Assembly: GCA_003427395.1 (NCBI GenBank)
Contig: BFEA01000049.1
Span: forward strand, 2,634,289 to 2,666,863
DNA length: 32,575 nucleotides
Reading direction: 5' to 3'
From: Chara braunii
Lineage: Eukaryota > Streptophyta > Charophyceae > Charales > Characeae
Part shown: one piece after another, positions 27,750 through 32,575 of the stretch
How the letters are laid out: every line of letters begins with the position of its first letter
Position numbering within the stretch: position 1 is the stretch's first letter
Made by a program: the position numbers and the translations under genes
Notes under the pieces: generated by a model
What the model was told of the DNA's origin: nothing
The model's input: only the letters and a program-made list of their open reading frames with translations
Database searches by the model: none

Positions 27750-28868
27750 TGCACCATTCATGAACGGCCTCCTCACAAACCTTTGGCTAGCACAATGACT
27801 ACTTCGTCGTATCTCAGCGCTGCTTTGCAAGGAGTGATCTCTACTCTTCGTGATAAAGACACTGAGCTCTATCAACAGGTTGGTGTTCGACGGTGCTGGA
27901 TCTTTCATAGTGCCGATGAAGTGGCGATTGACCTGAAAAACAATGCATCGTCTCTTTGTGACCTCTCTCCTCGCATTGTTGATTTTACCACAATGTACAC
28001 CAACCTTCCTCATGACCTCATTCTGAATAATGTGGCAAAAGTTGTTGATGAAGCTCATGCTTATGCCCTTCGGCAAGTTCGCACACATTCACGCTGCGTT
28101 GCCCTCAACATGGTTATTCAAGGACCTAGTTGTGGCCAATGGACAATTGATTCAGGACCGGATACCCTTTTTGTTTCTCAGATTCTCCAACATTTTCGTT
28201 TTGTTGTACAGAACACTTTGCTATACACGAGCGATGGCACGCTTTGGAAACAAATTATAGGTATTCCAATGGGAACGAATGCTGGCCCAAAAATTTCGAA
28301 TCTGGCGCTGTATTAGGATGAAGCACGCTTTATTGATGACATTTGTCAACATGATCTTCAAGCTGCTCAACAATATGCCTTCACCTATCGCCTCATTGAT
28401 GATGTTCTTTCATGGGGNCAATTACCTCCTCCANNAGAACACTATGGGCTTGAGTGGAAGGAGACGACAACTACAGATGGCTCCTGTACCTTTTTAGGTA
28501 TGCAACTACGGGTCTGTTCCGATGGCTCGCTTCGCATGAGCGTCTTTGATAAAGCGGCTGCTTGGGACTTCCCTGTCATTCTGTATACAAGTGCGACCCT
28601 CGACATCCCTTCCCATCAACCGACTGGTGTGTTCACTAGGCAATTGACCAGATTTGAACAAATCTGTAACAATTGGCCGGACTTTCGAATTGCGGCAACA
28701 ACACTTACTTGTCGTATGCTTTCGAGTGGGCATTTCCCACCAACCCTTGCTAAGGGATGAATGTGCTACATGCGCTCCCGCCAACGTCGCTATCCTACAC
28801 ATGTGACGCGTCTCTCTCAGTGGTTCCGACGCATGTTGCGATGGTCCTTGTATCATCCAATTTCTTCT
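27536..28868 (+). pseudogene. Copy C reverse transcriptase
   Basis: Uninterrupted from LPYLYYVLKAHKSPP to TNAGPKISNLALY (27588-28316). Motif A is VDFTTMYTNLPHD; the box is IGIPMGTNAGP. TAG at 28314-28316 replaces the Trp of YWDEA. The frame then carries DEARFIDD and YRLIDDVLSWG with Asp codons 28398-28403. Ns at 28418 and 28434-28435 lie in this part. The thumb block has FPVILYTSATLDIP. TGA at 28758-28760 replaces the Trp of KGWTCYM. Both stops are G-to-A changes. Confidence 0.85.
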
Positions 28869-28919
28869 TCGCCCCCACGATGCTCTTGTCCTGCCCTTTC
28901 TTACTCATCTGCTGATACC

Positions 28920-29110
28920 GCAGTTTCCACTGCCGCAGTCTCCACTGCTGGAGTCTCCACTCCTGCAGTGTCCACTGTTGCGGTTTCCACTGCTGCAGTG
29001 TCCACTGTTGCGGTTTCCACTGCTGCAGTGTCCACTACTGCAGTTTCCACTGCTCCAGTTTCCACTGCTGCAGTTTCTACTGCTACGGTTTCCACTGCTG
29101 CAGTTTTTAG
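28920..29110 (+). repeat. 15-bp repeats encoding AVSTA, copy C
   Basis: About twelve or thirteen tandem units, slightly more regular than in copy B, with alternating GCAGTGTCCACT and GCGGTTTCCACT variants, which suggests ongoing unit exchange. Confidence 0.85.
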
Positions 29111-29945
29111 TAGACTTGTTTCCCTAACTGTAATTCCCCTTACTTTAGTTTTTACTGCTACAGCTTCCTGTCTTGCAGCTCCAATGCAAAGAACATCACA
29201 ATCTCTCCGATGCTCACGTCCTTTGCTATGAAATCTTGCCCAATGCACCCCCTTCTCATCTTTGTTTGTGCTTGGCCGTAGACGACTGCGTTTCTCGTCA
29301 CCACCCCCATCTCCTCCACGGTCTCGCTTGCGAACAGACTCTCCAGTTTCCATTGTTCCCATTGTTCCACCTGCGTTGCCAGGTACAAGTTCAGCTGCTG
29401 TTTGAAACACCACTACTCCTCTTGTTGTGTATCACCGACGACATCCGCGACATCGTCACTTGTCCGGGGGTCAACAACCTGTTTCTTTGTCTGCCCCGAT
29501 TCTCTCTGTGCCTCCTCAATAGGTTGTTGCGGTTCCTTTGTTGCAAATGACAATATCCGCTCCTATGCCTCCTGCAGACAGTCCAGCTGCCTGCAGGCAG
29601 CCACCAATCCCTACTTAGGATGCAGCCGCTGCCCAGAGTACACTCTCGACTCCAGGTACTGTCCGTACTCACGATGCAGCCCTAAACGTTGAGGGATTGA
29701 AACATGATCTGCCCGGATTGCAGTTGACCCCACAAGGCGTAGACCACATGGGGGATCTGCAAATGGCTGACCGGCATTGTTCGGATGAACCACAATTTTG
29801 TGCTCCACCACACGCAGACCACATGGGTGATCTGCAAATGACTGACCAGCAAACAGCCCAACACAGTTCGGGCTTGCAACACCATCTGGGTGATCTGCAA
29901 ATTGTTGGCCAGCATCCCACAACCCAGCCTGAGAACCTCACCAAT
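29111..29945 (+). other. Copy C linker with GDLQ repeats
   Basis: Frame-broken linker followed by HDLPGLQLTPQGVDHM and three GDLQ units (GDLQMADRH, GDLQMTDQQ, GDLQIVGQH). The repeated nucleotide phrase is GATCTGCAAATGxCTGACC. Confidence 0.6.
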
Positions 29946-30380
29946 CTCTGTGGTCTGACAACAACTAATATCTGTCTTCACATTCTCCATCGCCCGTTTT
30001 ATACACCATCAGACTTCCTTGCAATCGCCCTTCAGCTTGATGCTGATCTTCCCCAACGACAGCCAGAGGATTGTAATTATACCAGCGAAGGAGGGTTTAC
30101 CATTGTTGTCCTACAAGTAGCAATGAGGGACCGTCAACTTGAACTACGCAATGCTCGAGCACGTGAGTGGTTGAATCCTCCATCCCACATCTCTGCCTGC
30201 ATTGTGCACATGCCTCTGACCACTGGGAGCTGTGGGACAACCGCACCATGGTCCATGCCATGATTGATATCACTGATTTCTTACAAAATGATGTTGTTTT
30301 CTTGCCACAACAAACCGTCCGCAATCTCTTTTATGTGGAAGATCATTCCTCTGGCCCTGTGCTGCAGCAAGACAATGCAC
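29946..30380 (+). pseudogene. Copy C Josephin-like cysteine peptidase domain
   Basis: The nucleophile region is intact: NLCGLTTTNICLH with Cys codon 29949-29951. Next are FYTPSDFLAIALQLDAD and NYTSEGGFTIVVLQVAMRDRQLELR in one open frame from 29697. Near 30209 there is a 28-bp deletion relative to copy B that removes the GHYMAIVHA segment, including the putative catalytic His. It lies between short direct repeats (GTGCAC.. / GTACATGCCT). WELWDNRTMVHAMIDI and FLPQQTVRNLFYVEDHSS then follow in another frame. Confidence 0.55.
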
Positions 30381-30387
30381 CAACACT

Positions 30388-30889
30388 CTGAGACCTTCTC
30401 CTTTGCACAACCACAAACACTGTTACACTCGGCTGTAGCCGCCATCGTCTCTGTCACAATCACTACAATAACATGGTTTCTACATCCATGTGTGTAGAGG
30501 ACTGTCCCACCGTTCCTGACTGCAGGCAACCACAAACACTGTTACGTCTCGGTCACAATCACTACAATGACATGGTTTCTGCATCCATGTGTGCAGAGGA
30601 CTGTCCCACCGTTTCTCACTGCAGGCACCCTCCGCATCCGGACACTATATGTCCATTTTGCGGCCATGGGCGCTATACTGAATGCATGCTCTTTTGTGGT
30701 GACCATTCTTCTTTCATTTTGGCCTGCAATCGACATGCCATTTGTCGGGGGTGTATGGCGGGCATGCTCAATGCCACCCGTCGTGGCAATTGTTGCACTG
30801 AGAATGCTCAGCTAGGTCTTCCGTGTGTTTATCCACGTAATCCTTACATTCTATGTCCTCTCTGTCGTCAAGGACAGACTCATTCTTGA
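30388..30889 (+). pseudogene. Copy C RING-like Cys/His modules with internal duplication
   Basis: The first Cys of the module reads as TGA (TL-stop-DLLLC; Cys in copy B). A 99-bp duplication (CACAATCACTACAAT at 30455 and 30554) repeats the HNHYNxMVSxSMCxEDCPTV segment. The second module is open and regular: CPFCGHGRYTEC, LACNRHAICRGC, a CC pair, ILCPLC, ending QGQTHS and TGA. Confidence 0.6.
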
Positions 30890-31270
30890 GCCTTTTCTTA
30901 TCCTCTTTTGCCTTCAGCTGCACTCCGCACTCCATACTTTCCCTTACTTTCCCTTTATCGTTCTTTGTTTGTCTGCTCTCCATCTCTCCTCCCTGTGTTT
31001 ATCCCCTCCCCCTTCACTCTGCCTCTTTCTCACAGCGTACAAGTGGGCTGTTATGGCACACGGGGATGGGGGCAGCTCGCGCTCAACTTCATCAATGTGG
31101 CGAGCCTTGTACGTGAGAGGCACAGTGAAAGGGGAGTCAAAAGAAGAATGAGTAAAATGAATGGTTTCACTGTGCCCTTCATGTTTGTCTTGTTTTTTTT
31201 TTTCCTTCTTATTTCTGCCGTTTGTTTCGCAAATTGCGCTCTTTTAGTTCGTAGTTATGTGACAATATAT
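30890..31270 (+). repeat. Penelope tail T6 (B-type)
   Basis: Tail of copy C, core at about 31061-31115 with one change in the loop (AATGTGG). Ends TTATGTGACAATATATAT. Confidence 0.8.
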
Positions 31271-31450
31271 ATGTGGGTGAGTGATAGTCTGCTTTGATTT
31301 TCGTCACGGGTACCTTGAAGGAAGTGGTTGGTGCCCACCTCAAGGTATCAGTTGTCGGGCAGTCGTTGATGCTTAACTACAACCGGGGTTAAGGTGGATT
31401 ATCACTTACAGTGTAATCAGTTAGGGGATTCTGCAGACTGTTGAAGGTTC
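31271..31450. other. Unassigned 180-bp segment
   Basis: Not matched elsewhere in the window. It contains GGGTACCTTGAAGG and CACCTCAAGGTATC, which partly pair as an inverted repeat, and it leads directly into the second hammerhead core. It is not coding. Confidence 0.4.
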
Positions 31451-31456
31451 AGCCTC

Positions 31457-31493
31457 CTGATGAATCGGTGAAACTCCGACGAAACAGTTTGTC
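31457..31493 (+). ncRNA. Hammerhead-ribozyme-like motif 2
   Basis: CTGATGA (31457-31463), a fully paired stem II TCGG/CCGA (31465-31468 and 31476-31479), GAAA (31481-31484), stem III ACA/TGT around GTT, and cleavage triplet ending at C31493. Stem II is better than in motif 1. I see no good partner upstream for the downstream ACAGCC, so stem I is unclear, perhaps because the upstream flank was replaced. Confidence 0.6.
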
Positions 31494-31568
31494 ACAGCCC
31501 CTCGTTTGTTGTCCTCTTCTCCCTCTCTGCCTACGGTTTACGGGACAGCTCTGTTTGACGGTATATAA
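31494..31568 (+). repeat. Hammerhead-linked module, copy 2
   Basis: CCCCTCGTTTGTTGTCC, CTCTGCCTACGG and GCTCTGTTTGACGG match 6814-6875. Followed by TATATAACC and then the truncated copy D. Confidence 0.75.
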
Positions 31569-32170
31569 CCGTTCTTCCTTCATTTTGGCCTGCAATCGAC
31601 ATGCCATTTGTCGGGGGTGTATGGTGGGCATGCTCAATAGCCGTTGTGGCAATTGTTGCACTGAGAATGCTCAGCTAGGTCTTCCATGTGTTCATCCACC
31701 TCATCCTTACAATGTGTGTCCTCTCTGTCGTCAAGGACAAACTCATTCTTGACTCTTGAGCCTTTTCTTATCCTCTTTTGCCTTCATCTTCACTCCACAC
31801 TACATACTTTCCCTTACTTTCCCTTACTTTCCCTTACTTTCCCTTGCTTTCCCTTTATCGTTCTTTGTTTGTCGGTTCTCTTTATCTCTCCTCCCTGTGT
31901 TTATCCCCTCCCCCTTCACTCTGCCTCTTTCTGACAGCGTACAAGTGGGCCGTTATGGTACACGGGGATGGGGGCAGCTCGTGCTCAACTTCATCAACGT
32001 GGCGAGCCTTGTACGTGAGAGGCATGGTGAAGGGGGAGTTAAAAGAAGAATGAGAAAAATGAATGGTTTCAGTGTGCCCTTCATGTTTGTTTTGTTTTTT
32101 TATTTTTTTTATTTTTGCCGTTTGCTTCGCAAAGTGCGCTCTTTAGTTCATAGTTATGTGACAATATATA
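31569..32170 (+). mobile_element. Penelope copy D, 5'-truncated, with tail T7
   Basis: Keeps only the last RING-like module (SSFILACNRHAICRGC to QGQTHS, TGA at about 31750) and a B-type tail with core at about 31961-32010. The tail has four or five repeats of TTTCCCTTAC (about 31808-31850) that other tails have once or twice. It has lost three bases relative to copy C within the module. Confidence 0.75.
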
Positions 32171-32282
32171 GCCCCTCGTTTGTTGTCCTCTTCTCCCTCC
32201 CCGCCTCGGTTTACCGGGCAGCTCTGTTTGACGATATATATTGTCAAACAGAATATATATATACATCGTCAAACAGAACCGC
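32171..32282 (+). repeat. Hammerhead-linked module, copy 3 (core deleted)
   Basis: GCCCCTCGTTTGTTGTCC follows directly on the tail's ACAATATATA, so the CTGATGA part is missing. The module ends GCTCTGTTTGACGATATATA and continues with two TTGTCAAACAGA / TCGTCAAACAGA repeats, which form an inverted pair with it. Confidence 0.65.
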
Positions 32283-32575
32283 AATGCAATGAGCCCAGAC
32301 GTGATGATACTCGTCAACATTACCAGTCCCTATGATTATCGATCTGCTGATGAAATGACAAACAATCGTAATATGTGTGATGATAGAATGAGGTGAGAAT
32401 CATACANAGANNNAGNAGGAGAGAGGGAGAATAGACAAAGGAGAGAGAAGAAGACAACAGCCCACTTCTACTTCGGNTTCCTCCTCCTCCTCGCCACCTC
32501 ATCAATCAATAGACTGAATACAATGTCTGAAGTTCCTCCTCAAGGTGCCACGTGGCACGTCAATCTGTCTACATC
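32283..32575. other. Unassigned right end with Ns
   Basis: Contains Ns at 32407, 32411-32413, 32416 and 32477. A purine-rich run then a TC-rich run followed by ACAATGTCTGAAGTTCCTCC resemble 8940-9150 in the copy B insertion (GTTCCTCCTC), so this could be the start of a related element running out of the window. No gene is supported. Confidence 0.35.

Larger units (their letters stand above)
26118..31270 (+). mobile_element. Penelope-like retroelement copy C (with tail)
   Basis: B-type copy lacking the first part of GIY-YIG. Otherwise it has the same order as copy B and no insertion, so it serves as the reference for the uninterrupted structure. Ends with TGA at 30887-30889 and tail T6. It is disabled by TAG at 28314, TGA at 28758, and a 28-bp deletion in the peptidase-like domain. 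Confidence 0.85.

Noticed and set aside
32347-32366. CTGATGA near the right end as a third hammerhead
   Set aside because: No GAAA box, no stem III or GTC at the right spacing.

Overview
Kind of DNA. This is eukaryotic, transposon-only DNA. I see no host gene, rRNA, tRNA, operon or CRISPR array. The contents (a chromodomain Ty3-type LTR retrotransposon, a LINE tail, and Penelope-like elements with an N-terminal GIY-YIG nuclease) fit a large, repeat-rich genome of the green lineage. A streptophyte alga such as a charophyte is my best guess, but this is an inference. Almost every reading frame is broken by stops or frameshifts.

Layout. 1-675 is an orphan Penelope 3' tail. 676-1490 is unassigned. 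1491-6660 is Penelope copy A with its tail. 6655-6930 is a TA-rich junction holding a 50-bp inverted repeat around a hammerhead-ribozyme-like core. 6935-13520 is Penelope copy B, split by a 1.3-kb insertion at 8869-10187. 13575-15620 is a severely 5'-truncated Penelope copy (E), itself split by a minus-strand LINE fragment at 13895-15577. 15624-25328 is a small inverted-repeat element opened up by a complete Ty3 chromovirus-type retrotransposon (16236-25204: two ~1-kb LTRs, PBS, PPT, TAGG target duplication). 25329-26098 is another Penelope 3' end. 26118-31270 is Penelope copy C. 31271-31568 is an orphan segment with a second hammerhead core. 31569-32170 is a truncated Penelope copy D. 32171-32575 is an unassigned end.

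The Penelope-like family. Three long copies (A, B, C), all on + and head to tail, let me infer one domain order: GIY-YIG nuclease, Pro-rich linker, CxC motif, reverse transcriptase with IPMG and a YR[LI][IV]DD box, a linker of 15-bp repeats, a Josephin-like cysteine-peptidase domain, tandem RING-like Cys/His-rich modules, stop, then a conserved 3' tail with a short hairpin. The nuclease-first order matches the Naiad/Chlamys clade of Penelope-like elements. The peptidase plus RING-like C-terminus is the most interesting part of the window. Two subfamilies are visible: A-type (A and the tails at 1, 5907 and 25379) and B-type (B, C, D, E).

Caution on assembly. Copies B and C share a 661-bp tract with no differences, including an N at the same place, between flanks that clearly diverge. 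This looks like an assembly artefact and should be checked before any evolutionary use.
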